A DNA stretch of 64,000 nucleotides. Origin: Saccharina japonica. Its lineage: Eukaryota > Sar > Phaeophyceae > Laminariales > Laminariaceae. The stretch lies in NCBI GenBank assembly GCA_008828725.1, contig MEHQ01002227.1, positions 1-64,000 on the forward strand, written 5' to 3'. Each line of letters opens with the position of its first letter. The stretch's first letter is position 1. The notes beneath the pieces were generated by a model. That model was given only the letters and a program-made list of their open reading frames with translations, was not told the origin of the DNA and searched no databases. Positions 10,544 to 23,319 of this stretch are shown piece by piece. The translations under genes were made by a program, and so were the position numbers.

Positions 10544-12515
10544 TCACAGCTGTTGTTTTTTTAATTTTTTTAATACGTATATGCGGGCGGTCATTTACCC
10601 ACGGAAGGAATTGTATCCAAGCACTGATCAGTTATAGTATCATATATAGGGTCCGGGAGTATCACTGGCAAAGGGTTCGGCTTACGTATAGGGTTAGGGT
10701 TAGGGTCGCCCTGGTACCAGGTATATGTTTATACGACGTATGTCGTATGTAGAATATGTACCTGGTATCAGGGTAGGCCATTATGTTTATTTTTTTATAT
10801 TTTTTCCCTTTCGCTTTTTATTTTATTTTTTTTCTCTTTTTTCTCTTTCATGCACCTGGATTGCTAGCAGGGTAGTAGGTCTTGCCTGTCGTATATGGCA
10901 TTGTCTGCTGTGCTTACTGAGCGTAGTATCTCTGTGTCGTAGTTTTGTGACCACAGAACTGTTACCTTTTTAGGATGCAGAATCGGCACGGACGCTGGGT
11001 GTGCTGGATGTCGACGGGTAGAAAGGAAGGTTTTATGTGAAGAACACACACACACCGCCCGTGTGGTAAGTTTGCCGTCGGTTGGTGGCGCGCGATGTCA
11101 AAAATCCCACCAGTGGCGCATACATATTTATACTCGTCTACAAAAATTGTTGTTTCGTCTGATTAAAGTTGCTGAGCAGATCTTAATTTTCATTTGTGGG
11201 CAAGTTTCCTAATTTAATTGAGAATTTTGCCTTTCCGATGAGAATGAAAATCGATTTTAGTACCTCGTTGTTTTGTAAGAGCTGTATCTCGCTCACAATC
11301 AATATTGAACCTAGAATATATGTTCCTCGATGGTTGGTATCGATCCACGAAAAAAAAAACGAAATCAACCTTCACAGGCTTGTAAAACAGAGGATGAAAG
11401 GGAATTGGCATTTATGGGCGTACCTCGCCCATAAATCTTTATTTCCTTGGATCTTCGACATCTTGCGAGACTGCCGATGCCGATGCCGATTTTATTTTTT
11501 TGTCGTCGTCGTCGACGGCTGTCACAACAGACAATAGTTTACAGAATCATTTTTGACTGTGGGGGAAAGTATATCTCCTACGTACTACAATTCAAAACCC
11601 AATGTTTTCGATTTTCCTTTTCATCGGAAAGGCAAAATTATATTTTTTTGTGTAATATTCATGATATCAATGAGTTATTCACGTATTCGACATTACGTAC
11701 TTTACGCCGTGCTCGTACCCTTCCTGGTAAGAACCGCCGCGGGTTATACTAGCCAAGTCGCAAATCGCGTTTAGCTCTTTTTTTATCACTCGGGGCGGTG
11801 TCCTGTGGTGGGGGTGTACTTAACGTTCTACTGTACCCCGGTGATAACGGGCATGTTTTACTCGATGTTTGCAATATTTACCCCCGGGGGGCGGTTTCTA
11901 CTTATTTTTTTCCCAGCCCGTGCATTTTATCTTCGCCCTTCTTTTATTTCTCCCACTTTAGTCGTAACTCGCAGATCCGTGGTCACTAGGTAGGCTCTTC
12001 TCCTACGGTACGTGCCTTGCATTTTTATCCCGAGAACGATTTCAGCACTTTCTTCCCTCGTCGACTACCATCCTCGTCGAATTGTGCTTACCCGCGCTAT
12101 AATAGGCGCTCTCGACAGTCAGTAGTTGGTGTCATTTTAGAATAAATGTATCCATACGAAGAATCGAACCCTCTCCCTCAAACTTAGCCGTCTTCGTGGT
12201 TAACTGTTAGACCGCCGGGGCGTAGAGGGGGGTGATAACGGCGAGGGGTAATAGCAGTGCAATGGGTTGTATTTAGTCGCACGCGGTATGCCTACCCTGG
12301 TCTCAGGGTGTACTCATCGTGTCGTGCATGGCGATAGACGTATGGCCATAGACCCTCGCCTCCCAACAATGCCGGGACGGAGCACGTTGGGTTTTCCTCA
12401 ACCAGGCAGACATTGCTTGCTTGCACCAAGCGCGAAGCGACGTGAAGTGTTGGCCGAGTCGCATGAAGTATGAGCTGAATCCTACTAAGAGCCGCTTCTG
12501 AGGCGGACTTGCATG
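10544..12515 (+). repeat. 1.97-kb direct duplication, copy 2
   Basis: Second copy of 8391-10362; see that entry. After 12515 the sequence runs directly into the upstream region of the methyltransferase gene, so this copy is the one joined to unique DNA on its right side. Confidence 0.9.
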
Positions 12516-13120
12516 TGGACGACAGCCCCAACCATTGGGTTAACCGTTTAGTCTACCCCGATAACGGATTGGACTGGCAATTCAACCGAGCCGGTTGCAC
12601 TATTCATGTTAGCAGAGTGCTTTTGGTGACAAAATAAACAAAATCTACGGCGGAAGGAGTGAAGTTAACGTCGCCATGCGATACGACTGCTGATCCTCAC
12701 TCAAAAACGGATTTTGGAATATGCGTAGGACACGCATGTTATTTGGTTGGGTACATAGACAAATAATTTAGCAAAAGGGGGAGAACAATACGGTGAGGCG
12801 TTATCTGGGTGTGATTAGAAATATCGGAGAATCGCGATCTTCGATACTTCGACGGCGATTCAGAACCGTTTTACACAAAAACGCGATCTCGATCTCCACA
12901 ACAAGATCAGAAGCATCGCGGTTTAGAATCGCCGATTCAATCGCTACCCCTAACGCTGCCCCCCGCCCCCGCCCCCGCCCTCCGCCCCCCCCTTCTTCGC
13001 CTGCACCAATGTTTCCACGTCCCGGCCGCGCGTGACGGTGACCGTGTGTGCTTCGCCCAACGTCTCGTCTGCTATTATGTTCAATGGGACGGACGAGCAC
13101 AGCCTCCCAACAACGCCAAG

Positions 13121-14117
13121 ATGGAAGCTAATACCGCCGTGGCTCCGGTAGCCGAGGCCCCTGTTGACCAGAGGGAGAGGATGACCAAGGTGGCGCAGGT
13201 TCACTACGACTCCGACGACATCTTCAACTACTGCCAACAGGTTAAGCTACTGACAGGGCAACAACCAAAACGACCGTGTACAACAGAACAACTGTCAGCA
13301 CGCCAGCTTGTGTAGTAGTAGTAGTAGAAGCAGCAGTAGTAGATCGCGGAAGCGTCCCTCCCAGGCCTCTTAGTCAACTGGAAGGTCTGACCGGATCAGT
13401 TGCGACACTGCATGCACCTCCCCACCCCCCGTTTTTACGGATATAGCACAGCAGTCGCACCCCTCTCACGCCCATCGAACCCGCCGCTGTTTCTCCCCCC
13501 AACCCTTTTCCTGAACCATGTGTGTGTGCAACCAGGTGTGGGGAGAAGAGTACATCCATGTGGGCGTGTACACAAAGTTCGAGGGCGAAGACAAGGAGCT
13601 GAAAGGAGCGCCAAGGATTGCCAAGGCCAGCTCGATCAACACCCAGGGGCTTCTGTCTCTGTGCTTCCCCGGCGGCGAGGGCTCGCTGGCTTCCGACAAG
13701 TGCACCCTCTTGGACATGGGCTCCGGGCTGGGAGGGACGGCGAGAGTGGCCGCCAAGGAGTACGGCTGTGATGTGAGGGGAAGGATTAATGTATCGTGTG
13801 TTGTCCCATTTGTTTTGTTTGCCGTCTCTCCGACGTATGCTAAGGTAGGCGCGCCGCTTACCTTTCGGTTCATACATTTCATATGAGGCATCTCTCGCAC
13901 GAGAAGCGCCGTACCTTTCCACCAAATAGCGAACTCGAGAGCAAGGCTACGTACGGCGCGACCCGGGTGAACAATCCCTCCCAAATAGACAACTCCAGCA
14001 GTAGTACGTCGAAAATTGGGCAAAGAGCGTACCCGCGAAGGGGGTACGGAAACCGGTGGGTAGTGTTTTAGTTCCTCGGGTAAGGTATTCCCGTTAGTCG
14101 GAAACGTGTGGGCCCCC

Positions 14118-14179
<62 letters not shown>

Positions 14180-17100
14180 TTCCCTACGGCAATATAGAGG
14201 CATGGATCCCCCGGAGTCCCCCGTCAGTTCGGGCCTCAACGTACCCCTTCAAGCGCACTGTAGAGGCATGGGTCCTCCGTCCCCGAGTGTCGCCATATGC
14301 GAACGGTACTTTGTCGTGGTATTGGAGAAGACTCGCAAGCATCGGCTCCTTGTTCACACTCCACCTTTTCAGCCTACCTACCAAAAGCGAAAATCGACAG
14401 CAATATCCACTCCCCTTAACTATTTCACCTTTTACGGCACCAAGCAGGATGCATGTTTGCGAAACCCCAACGTTCTCCGTACATGCTACGGCTGACGTCG
14501 AACCCACGGCCCCAAACATCGAACCTACCCCCTCCCCGCCCCCCCCCCGCTGTCCCCGCGTGCACACCCCTTCCAAGGTGATTTGCATCAACATCTCCAA
14601 GAGGCAGAACGACCTTAACACCTCCTTGAATAAGACGGCTGGCCTGGAGGGCAAAATCAGCATCCCCGGAGAGGTTTCCTTCTTCGACACGGGCCTGCCG
14701 GACTCGAGCTGCGACGTTATCTGCTCCCAGGACTCGTTTTGCCACGCAGGGACGGAGCGGCACAAGGCCCTAGAAGAGGCGGCTCGCTTGCTCAAGCCGG
14801 GGGGGAGGATGGTGTTCACCGACTTCATGCAGACGGAGGACGCCGATGACAAGGAGTTGGAAGTGGTGAGCGCGGGGGGGGGGGTTAGTTCATGTTCATG
14901 CATGGCCGTAGTCGTATGACCATAGACCCTCGCATCCCTACAATGCCGGGACGGAGGGGGAGGGGGATACTCCATGGGGAGCTGGATGTCCCATCGAATA
15001 GCCGATACGATTGCTTGAAATATCCCATGAGTACGAGTATAGGCCCACAAGTTAAAAAGAAAAGTTATAAGAACGCCAGGCTCTCACGCTTTGGAGGAAG
15101 CTAAGAACTCGTGCTCGCCGGAGGATGCCACACTAAATCCTGTATAATAGCCTATTGTGTCCAAGCTTGTTCAAAGAGGATGCCGTACTGAGCTGCTGCG
15201 TAAGGCTTGCTTAGAGTGGGCGTTTCTTGTAGGCGAGCCCATCCTGTATCAAGTTCCCCACGAGATATCTATAACATGGGGACCCCAAGAACCTAGGGGG
15301 TAAAGACCGGGAGCGGACAAGGGTAGATAATCGGGGGCCGCAAGGTGAATGTGAATACAGTACAGGACACCTACTGCTGTAATAAGAAACAGGCTAATAG
15401 GAAAACCAGGCTGAGATTTTAGAGGAAAACAAGAAAGTATGGAGTCGTTGTCTTGAAATTAGTGTAAAAACCACCCTCTCTCAAATAAGAAATCCAGCCT
15501 CGACCAGGTTTTCTGTTTCTTATTAGGTGTCCTGTACTGTAGTCTCGTCTTACGTCGATCCGAAAATGTTCTTCTTTAATACTCACGCAGAAAGTTGATA
15601 ATCGTGTAAGCATGGGCGGCGTAGAGACACAGTAGCAAGGGTCGTAAACCCCCGCTGTGATGTTCCCGTTGGATTTTGTACACCTTTCTTCTCCCGGTGG
15701 GGGTGTTCCATATCTCGCGTCCGCATGTTTCCTCGCTCGTGAACAGCGTATACAATAACAGGGGGAAAAGCGTGTTAGCGGCCGTATGTGTGTCTGGGGG
15801 CCGAGACAAAGGATTCGATTCACCGAAGCAAAAGCCGAGGTGGATCAACAATTCTGGGGTTTCTTCATAGCAATGTGTAAATATTTTGATCGCTCATGCT
15901 TGCGGGACACCGTGCGTAGTTCGTGCTCAAGTTTCTTCTCCATTATGTTTTTGGTGCAAGGTAGGCTTTTGAGGCGTGAGCTTTGACGTTTTTCGCCAAT
16001 ATCTACAGAAGTGGCCGTACAGTAGCGTAGGTTTATTACTGCAGGAGGCGCACGGAGTTAGCGCGACAAGACAGGCAAGGTGGGGGCATTATCCGGAGTG
16101 TGCTGAGAATGATAGCGTCTCTCCTGTTGTTAGAAAAAACGTTGGAAAAAAAGCGACCTACTCGTATGAAAGGGGGACCGATGCCCGCCCATCTCCCATA
16201 AATTTAAAACAGTTTTTCGGTCAATTACTAACCTCCAACCCCCTCCCCGAAATGTCTCTCTGTCGGATGTGTGGGCCCCGTAAACCACGATGTCTTCTTC
16301 GTGCGAACCGCGCTTGCTGTTTTTTCCTAGGTGTGCAAGCCTCATAGCATGGAAAACATGGCCAAAGTAAGCTCCTACAAGCAGTGGGGCGAGGACTACG
16401 GCCTCGAGTTCGTCGAGTTCGTCGACCTCATCGAAAACTTTCCCATGCACTTCACAGCGGTGAGAAGTCCCTCCCGCTGCTGGTCGATATCCTACGAGAT
16501 GGTACAGCAGCAGTACGTACAGTAGTAGATGGCGGCTATGAAACTCGAAACGGGAAGGAGATAAAAAAAGGGCTAAAATTGCAAATTAATGCGATGCATG
16601 AAAAATATGTTGTGAGCGCCCCGAGTGACGCAGATGTCTCTATTATTTCAGCAAGAGTCAGACACGCTGCTCTGTCTCCAAAGGGATGCGTGGTCAATGG
16701 TTATATGGCAGTAGCACATGACTGTCTGTGCCCTCCCCGCCTGACTCTGTTACACCCCCTCGTGTGGTTGGCCTCGTCCATATAATCCGGCCATCGTCTA
16801 CAAAGGGGGGAGGTGAACACAATCAAAGGTTATACCGTGACCGACTTTGTTTGCCATACGACTCAACCAAACCTAACTCCCCGCCCAATCGCGAGAACCC
16901 CGATATAGCCTAAATGCCACACAGGGGATGAGCGCATTTGCCCCCCTCCCCTCTCCCGCCTGCGAGCACGCCCTTTCGCCTTCTGGTTGCGTTGTCACGT
17001 GGTGCGTAGGACGCTTTTCGCCCTGCGACTTACCGAACTCGAGTCAGAGATCAAGTTCCCGTAATTTCTCGTTCGACAAGCACGGGCGTAGTTTGCATGC

Positions 17101-18287
17101 TTCATGGTTGACCCCAAACAAGTACTTGCGTTCGCTTGTATATGTATATATAGCTTTGCTATGTGGAAGTACGTAAGTACAGAGCAAGTCTGCCCCACCC
17201 CCCCACCCCCGTTCCTTCGCATTGAGCGCCCGCGCAACGGGCAAACGACAAAGAAAGGACCTGGGGTGCCAGCGATAACTCTGGGACAGTTGAGACAGTC
17301 GACGTGCAGCGCTGATCACATCCATCCATTCCCATACGCAAGCGTCAGCCTTACAACCAACACCCTCTCCCCCCCGCGCGCGCCAGTCAAGCCCTGGCCT
17401 CGCAGGGCATACAACCCCCCCCGTGGTGCATGCTGTATACGGTCAAGGTGCACCGTGTTTTTGCCTTCTGAGGGTGGTGCCTTATTACTTGAGGAGCTCC
17501 ATACCTCACCCAAAAACTGATTTACTACAGCAGGAGGGAAATAAAAGTGCTATTATATACTATATACTGTATACCCGATGCACAACCCCATGGCCTTAGC
17601 TTAGGGTCGTTCTTATCGAGCAGCTTTTTTCCATAATTTCCAATATTTTTTTCCTAAAAAAAAAGAAAACCTTGGAAATATTGGAAATATTGAAAACATT
17701 GGAAATTCTTCAGAGGGCAAAATGTTTGGAAGGCTTCACGTTCCAATAAGGGCCCATCTTAACGAAGACAGCAAAAATTCAATTTGGAAAATACAATCCT
17801 ATTTGAACGTGATTTCGCAAAAAAAAAGTGGTTTGCGTCCTATGGGGAATAGTGAATTGCTCGTTCAAATATTTATGAAATCGAAAAAACGCAGCATGCG
17901 TCACAGCGTCCAGGTGAAAAAAATCGACGAGAGGAGACGAGAGGGAAAGCATGCGTCGACGCGTGCGCGCCGCCGCCAGCATACTTTTGCTTTTGACCGC
18001 CCAGGCTAGGAAGCTATCGCTCTCAGGGTCTCCTGGGTGGGCGTAGGGATCCCTGGAACGCCACGGGCGAGACAGGGGCGGCGATNNNNNNNNNNNNNNN
18101 NNNNNNNNNNNNNNNNNNNNNNNNNNNNNNNNNNNNNNNNNNNNNNNNNNNNNNNNNNNNNNNNNNNNNNNNNNNNNNNNNNNNNNNNNNNNNTGCTGGT
18201 TCGTGTGTTGACCAATGAAAAGCGTTTTTTATTTTTTTTTTTTCAAAATTTAATTTATTTCACATTCTTTAAAAAAGGCCCTAAAAG

Positions 18288-18331
<44 letters not shown>

Positions 18332-19745
18332 GTGAGCTCGAAAAAAAAATGCCCTCAAAACGTGATGGTTGCAAGCTTGGCGTGATGTCATACCAGTGAT
18401 TGATTGGAAGAGGCTTCACGTTCCAATAAATGGGAAAAAAAAAAGGGAAAACAGGGAAATCTAAAAAATTGCGCGAAAACAAATGTTGGAAAATTTGGAA
18501 ATATATAGCTCCGATAAGAATGCCCCTTTGGTAACAATGAACATTATTGCAACGCAAGAATGAAATTCCGAGACGATCTTGGGTTAAGGAGCGCCGTCGT
18601 TCGGAAAATGTTTTAGCCAAAAAACGGTATACCTTATACCTCTATAATATTATCGTACCACGCGTCCCACGGGTCCCGTATTGAACGTGCAAGCCCTGCG
18701 CCTGTTAAAACCATTCGTCCCATGTATTCTCATTTTGTCCACACGTATTATGTTATATTATATGATGTCATATAATATCAATTACGTGCATACTAGATGC
18801 GTGCTGCAGTTTCAACTGTACGACGTGTACTCGTGTACTCGTACGATGTGACTCTCTGCTTGAAGAGCATCGATACGCAGGCCACAGCAGTGGCGGCAGA
18901 GTTACATGCTCTCGTATTTTGCTACCTGGTATAATAATAATATGTCTCTACTCGCAACGCTTCGTTTTTTTTTGTTTTTTTTTTTGTCTATCCCATTTAT
19001 TATCTTCGCCCTTCCTTTCTCTCTCCTTCCTAGTCGTAACTCAGATCCGGGGTCACAAAGTAGGCTCTTTTCTCCCTCCTCCTTCCCCACTACGGTGCTT
19101 GCCTTGCTTTTTATCGCGAGAAGATTTCAGCAATTTCTTCCCTCGTCAACTTTCGTCGAATTGTGCTTACCCACGCTATAATATGCGCTCTCGACTTGAA
19201 GCCGATCGGCCCCATGTTTCGCATCAACGTTACACCTACGTACCAGGTACGTGTCATACATACAAGAATTGCGTGCTGTCGTATTAATAGTGCGCAGGGC
19301 GTGTACGTATATGTAGGCGATGTGACTGCTGTCTGCTGCAGAATGTCGGTACGTATACCGCCACTGCTGTTACAATAAATACTGATGACACCGCGGGCAT
19401 GTATTTATACATATACGTACACATGTACTTGTGTAACTACCTGCCCGGCAACATTCCCCCGCTACGTCACCCTACAGCAGTACAGTAGTAGTAGAACGAA
19501 AACGCGCGTCCGCACGCGCCCTCTTCAACCCCTCTCGCTGTCCCCCCCCCCCCGACGCAAAAACGGCAACCCTTCTGCGCCTAAATCTACCCGCACAGCT
19601 GATCGAGGTGCTGGAGGCTGAAGGCAAGAACCTGGAGGGCGTGAGGCAGGAGTTCGTCGCGAAAACGTTGATTGGGCTGGCGGCCTGGAACACGGCCTGG
19701 GAGCGTAACCTCATCAGCTGGGGGATGATCGTCCTGCAGAAGCCG
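13121..19745 (+). CDS. Sarcosine/dimethylglycine N-methyltransferase-like protein, five exons
   Basis: The enzyme class transfers methyl groups from S-adenosylmethionine to sarcosine and dimethylglycine, giving the osmolyte glycine betaine; a cytosolic site is expected. Five phase-0 exons are proposed: 13121-13240, 13536-13772, 14578-14865, 16331-16459 and 19599-19745, 307 codons in all, each internal end with GT/AG. The ATG at 13121 has A at -3 and G at +4. Residues 29-34 (YDSDDI) and 42-51 (WGEEYIHVGV) are hallmarks of this family. The SAM-binding motif I is LLDMGSGLGG (98-107), followed by VICINIS (120-126). CSQDSFCH (168-175) and LKPGGRMVFTD (191-201) follow, and the WGMIVLQKP end closes the fold. 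Family members are about 280 residues, so the model is near full length. A strong donor (GTACGT) follows 19745, so a short last exon may exist; without splicing the frame stops at 19806-19808 after 20 more codons. Glycine/sarcosine methyltransferase is a close alternative. Confidence 0.82.
14119..14179 (+). repeat. 61-base uninterrupted C run in intron 2
   Basis: A homopolymer of 61 C lies in intron 2 of the methyltransferase gene, C-rich on the coding strand. ORFs encoding polyproline or polyglycine across it are artefacts of the run. Confidence 0.9.
14885..14990 (+). repeat. Dispersed repeat in intron 3
   Basis: The words GCATGGCCGTAGTCGTATGACC, CATAGACCCTCGC and ACAATGCCGGGACGGAG match 10170-10230 and 12323-12383 (the 1.97-kb duplicate), and partly 21030-21065. 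This is a short interspersed family with at least four copies here. Confidence 0.65.
15356..15541. mobile_element. 186-bp foldback element in intron 3
   Basis: The left arm begins TACAGTACAGGACACCTA and the right arm ends TAGGTGTCCTGTACTGTA, an exact 18-bp inverted pair. Pairing resumes inward through TAAGAAACAG / CTGTTTCTTA and GAAAACCAGGCT / AGCCTCGACCAGGTTTTC. Size and structure fit a MITE inserted in intron 3 of the methyltransferase gene. Confidence 0.6.
17660..17760 (+). repeat. Dispersed A/T-rich repeat, copy 1 (intron 4)
   Basis: The GGAAATATTGGAAATATTG block followed by GGAAGGCTTCACGTTCCAATAA recurs in rearranged order at 18405-18500 (GAGGCTTCACGTTCCAATAA, then TTGGAAAATTTGGAAATAT). 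Both copies lie in intron 4 and flank the assembly gap. Confidence 0.6.
18086..18193. other. Assembly gap of 108 N
   Basis: Unknown bases in intron 4 of the methyltransferase gene. The gap is followed by T-rich sequence and a poly-A tract at about 18288-18328, which probably explains the break. Confidence 0.98.
18980..19195 (+). repeat. Dispersed repeat, third copy (intron 4)
   Basis: Matches 9765-9966 and 11918-12119: TTATCTTCGCCCTTC, GTCGTAACTC-AGATCCG-GGTCAC, GTAGGCTCTT, TTTCTTCCCTCGTC and GTCGAATTGTGCTTACCC occur in the same order, ending in GCGCTCTCGAC. Its presence beside unrelated sequence shows that this part of the 1.97-kb block is itself a mobile or dispersed repeat. Confidence 0.7.
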
Positions 19746-20049
19746 GTACGTAGGGCAACAGGGTTTGGCCCAATACTCGTACGTACGCACGTACTTACGT
19801 ACGAGTAGCTCGCATATTTTATGTTCTTGAACGAACACTTTTTTTTAGAGATTTCTCTAATATAATACTTCGTACGCGATATATAATACGATGTGGTACA
19901 GCAGTAGTACTGTACGTCAAGGCTTTTCAGAGAGAATATGTTCACTTTAAGACATTTTGAAAAGCAAAGTGGGTGTTTTGGTATCATTTTTGCGTTTTGT
20001 TTTGCGAACATGTGGCAGACAGCAGTCCTTATACTGTCAGGTATGTTAT

Positions 20050-20110
20050 ATGAGCTTCGACGAAATCCTCGAGCTCACAGCTGTCGTTTTTTTTTTTAAT
20101 ACATACACAT
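20050..20110 (+). repeat. Dispersed repeat fragment
   Basis: GAGCTTCGACGAAATCCTCG followed by AGCTCACAGCTGT and a T run matches 8368-8420, at the left edge of the 1.97-kb duplicated block. Confidence 0.6.
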
Positions 20111-20494
20111 GCGGTTATTACGTGATAATGGTTTCATTTCGGATTTTCACAGCCGATTCGATTGTAGTGCGTCGTATACGTACATAATTTCAACACCGAC
20201 CGGTTGCTGCCGTCCCGAGCCGCACGCACAACCGTTCCATGCGTGCCCCGCGCAACAGTCCTCGGTATCCCCCGCCACAAAAAAAAAAAAGAGGTGCCGC
20301 GGCCAAACCCGGCGAGCGGGGAGCGCCGAAAGGTGGACTCCCGGCGGTGGCATACATTCGCTGCTTGTTGTCCTTCTTTTGAGAGATAGCTGCAGCTCTC
20401 GTCTCTGGAGAGCAGAAGATTGGGATTAAGTCCTTCCTGTTGCCATGTTGTGTTTGTTTTCTATTTTTTGTTCACCTCTTGTGTTTGGGTCCAA

Positions 20495-20560
20495 AAGAGG
20501 GTTGGTGGGTCGGTGGGTGGGTGGATGGGTAGGTGGGTTGGGTGGGTGGGCTGGTGATGA
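20495..20560 (+). repeat. GGTG/GGGT simple repeat
   Basis: Low-complexity GGTGGGT units downstream of the last recognised methyltransferase exon. No gene was recognised between 19809 and 21320. Confidence 0.8.
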
Positions 20561-21320
20561 GCTGCGGAGCTTGTCGCTCTAGGTAGGAAGGCCGTTCTGT
20601 TTTACGTCAAAGGGAGGGGAGTGGGCTCTCGTGCGTATACGGGATATTGTCACAACACAAGAAACCAATGCATTCAGGGGCACCCGCTCATTGGGGTATA
20701 CTCACTTGTGGGCTTAGTCGTTTCATGGGCCGTTGAAGCACACAGATAATCCGCTCACGGAGGGGTCGAGCATCGGGGTAGGTAATTTCTTTTATGCTGT
20801 CTACTCGTGCGCATCGCAATCTGATGCGGAGCGTCTATTTAGGTTGGGATTTGTCTCGCCAATTGATGGATCTCTTTTGTTTTAATTTTAATCCCCGCTT
20901 GTTTGTCCCGATGCGCCATTCGTCTGTTATGCATGCCACCGAAGGTTTAAGCCGTCTGCCGGCACCAACGAAACACCTCATGGGGTCCCAGGACGACGCT
21001 CAGCCAACCACAAATAAGAGGAGGGGTGTACTTCATTTTCATGCATGGCCGTAGTCGTATGACCGCAAATAGGAGAGTGGGATAGGATTGGCGAGGAAGC
21101 GCGGGGTGCGGCAACACATAGATGGCGTATTTCATGTCGCCGATTGTCTCGTCCGAGGGACATGTCCAGCTTACACCGCGCTTAGGCGGCCCTGCCGTCG
21201 CTTTCACTGTGTTTGGATGTGGGTGTCGTCGAGATAGATACGAAAGCGGGAGAGGATCCGAGGGGATGTTCAACATTTTGTTTCTCGATCGTATCGCTCA
21301 GCATCGAGTCCATTTTATTT

Positions 21321-21424
21321 GGACTCAAACGTTGTCGAGATTCGAAGGACTCGAACGTTGTCGAGATTCGCAGGACTCGAACGTGGTCGAGATTCGAAGG
21401 ACTAGAACCTTGTCGAGATTCGAA
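21321..21424 (+). repeat. Four-copy 26-bp tandem repeat
   Basis: Unit GGACTCGAACGTTGTCGAG plus ATTCGAA, four copies with one to three substitutions each, followed by a 13-base G run at 21440-21452. A 235-codon ORF crosses it, but its composition reflects the repeat. Confidence 0.9.
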
Positions 21425-21452
21425 GGCAGGATAATTCTAGGGGGGGGGGGGG

Positions 21453-22515
21453 AGGGTAGAAAACATGATTATTTACTATTTACACGTATCCCCGAGAGCA
21501 AACGCCTCCGTCTGGGGGGCGCGTCCATACGCATCGTCCACGGTTATAGGTGCGCATTTTTTTGTGGAAATTTTTCGTTTGTGTGCAGAGGGTCAACAAA
21601 TAAATGCATTCTAAGATGCGAACAGTTGCATGTGTATCCGTTCATCCACCACGTGGATCTAACCTGTGCCTTTGTTTTTGGTTATTCTGTGCTTGCGAAG
21701 TGGAGATATGGAGAAGGGAGAGGGAGAGAAACGGCCGATTTTGGCGCAACCCCTCCCCCCCCCCCCCTCCTCGTGGATGGTTCGCTAGAACCGTCTGTCT
21801 TCCGAATCGTGTCAACTGTTCAGGGTTGATGCATAATTTGAAGTATAACAGCGGTAACAGAGTGTTTGCCAAGGCAAAAGCGAAAGAAAACAAAAAAACA
21901 AAAACGTGCCAGCTACATACGTCCCTCCAAAAGTCAATTATTCTCCAACCGACCGACTGACCGACCGCTCTTTCTGGATCCTCTCTCGCCGCCGGGTTAG
22001 CTCTGATCGCTCATTATGCCTACATTTTCTCGACCACGCGGAAGCGATCGCCGTCGATTACCGCGAGGGACAAGCACGGGAATGCGGCGAAACAATAATC
22101 GAAGCCTTCCGAATCGTTTGTTTTTTGTGCATTTGGCTGCTGTCCTCTGCGTTGGACGTTTCAGACTGTTGATCCATGTTTTTGTCTTTTCGTCGATATT
22201 TGCTTTTCGTTGCGGGGCGGGAAACCCATTCAACCGCGTAGGACGCCCATAGTAGATCACTTTTAACCACCCCAATGCTGCGGAACGGGCTACGTACGAA
22301 AAGGGAAACGAGCATTGGCGCCATAACAGACACTAATTACCGCTTTGGTCATACAAACGAAATCGCTACGGACGACAAAAAGAGATCGAAAACACGTATT
22401 CGGCGTGCCAAGAAGAGACGAGGGCGTTGTGCTAGAGAAGGCAGGCTCACAATGAACACGGACATTTTGGCATGGTGTGTGTTCCTCCCGAAATGATATA
22501 GCAGGGGGCAACAAG
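21453..22515. other. No gene recognised
   Basis: Several ORFs of 70-118 codons overlap on both strands without a recognisable family or splice pattern. There is a GACC-rich patch near 21948-21968. Nothing further can be supported. Confidence 0.4.
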
Positions 22516-22612
22516 GAGTACGCGATACAAGAGCATACAGTAGTCGATGCAAGAGCATACTACTCGATACAAGAGCATACTACTAATAATCGATACAAGA
22601 GCATACTACCGT
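22516..22612 (+). repeat. ~20-26-bp tandem repeat
   Basis: Units of CGATACAAGAGCATACTACT with small spacing differences occur four times (near 22522, 22543, 22567 and 22589). Confidence 0.85.
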
Positions 22613-23319
22613 TCAGGGGGTTATTCGGTGGGGACACGATAAAGGATGTCAATTCGGGGCTGGGGGTGGGGGCTGAGTAGGTGAACTCCAGTTTTCGTAG
22701 TCTGCGATGACCGAACAGTTGTTATCAACCCGTGGATCTTTCGAGTGCGCCATTCATGGAACGCAAGCGACAACACCTGTTTCATATGGCACCTGGCTGG
22801 CGAAGGAAGAACGCCGTTGAATATTTATTCCTTTTCACTGAACAGCGCCGACCACGAGCATGATGACTCGCAAAACAAAATGCACGAATCGGGGGCATGA
22901 CTACGAGGAGGGGTAGCTGAGACATGGGCAAGTCGTTTGCGCCAAGCCTCATCTCTCCTCGCGGCAGTACCAATAGGGAAATGAACGGTACTAAACGAGC
23001 CGTGGCATACTATCCCGTACCACTTGCAACCAAAGAGTACGAGGAACATATCATCCACGATGGTAAAAGATATACACCCGAAATAAGAAGAAAGGTGGGA
23101 AAAGAATAACACGAAGCACGGGCGAAAACAAAAACAAAACAGAAAGAAAAGAAGCGAAAAAGAAAATAATATCAAAGAAAGAGAGTAATCAAAACGAATC
23201 AAATATGTGCTCAGGGCGCGGGCCGAGTCCTGGGGGAACAAGGGTGCTATTGTAGGTCCAGTTGATGGACCAACATGAGGACGGCAGGAGAAGACCAGGC
23301 TGAAGGCAAGACAAGATGC

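Noticed and set aside
13466-15050. Minus-strand ORFs of 257 and 288 codons
   Set aside because: Antisense to methyltransferase exons 2 and 3 and extended by the C/G run; the sense exons have motifs and splice sites.
21122-21829. 235-codon plus ORF
   Set aside because: It crosses the 26-bp tandem repeat and a G run, has no recognisable domain, and overlaps other equally open frames.
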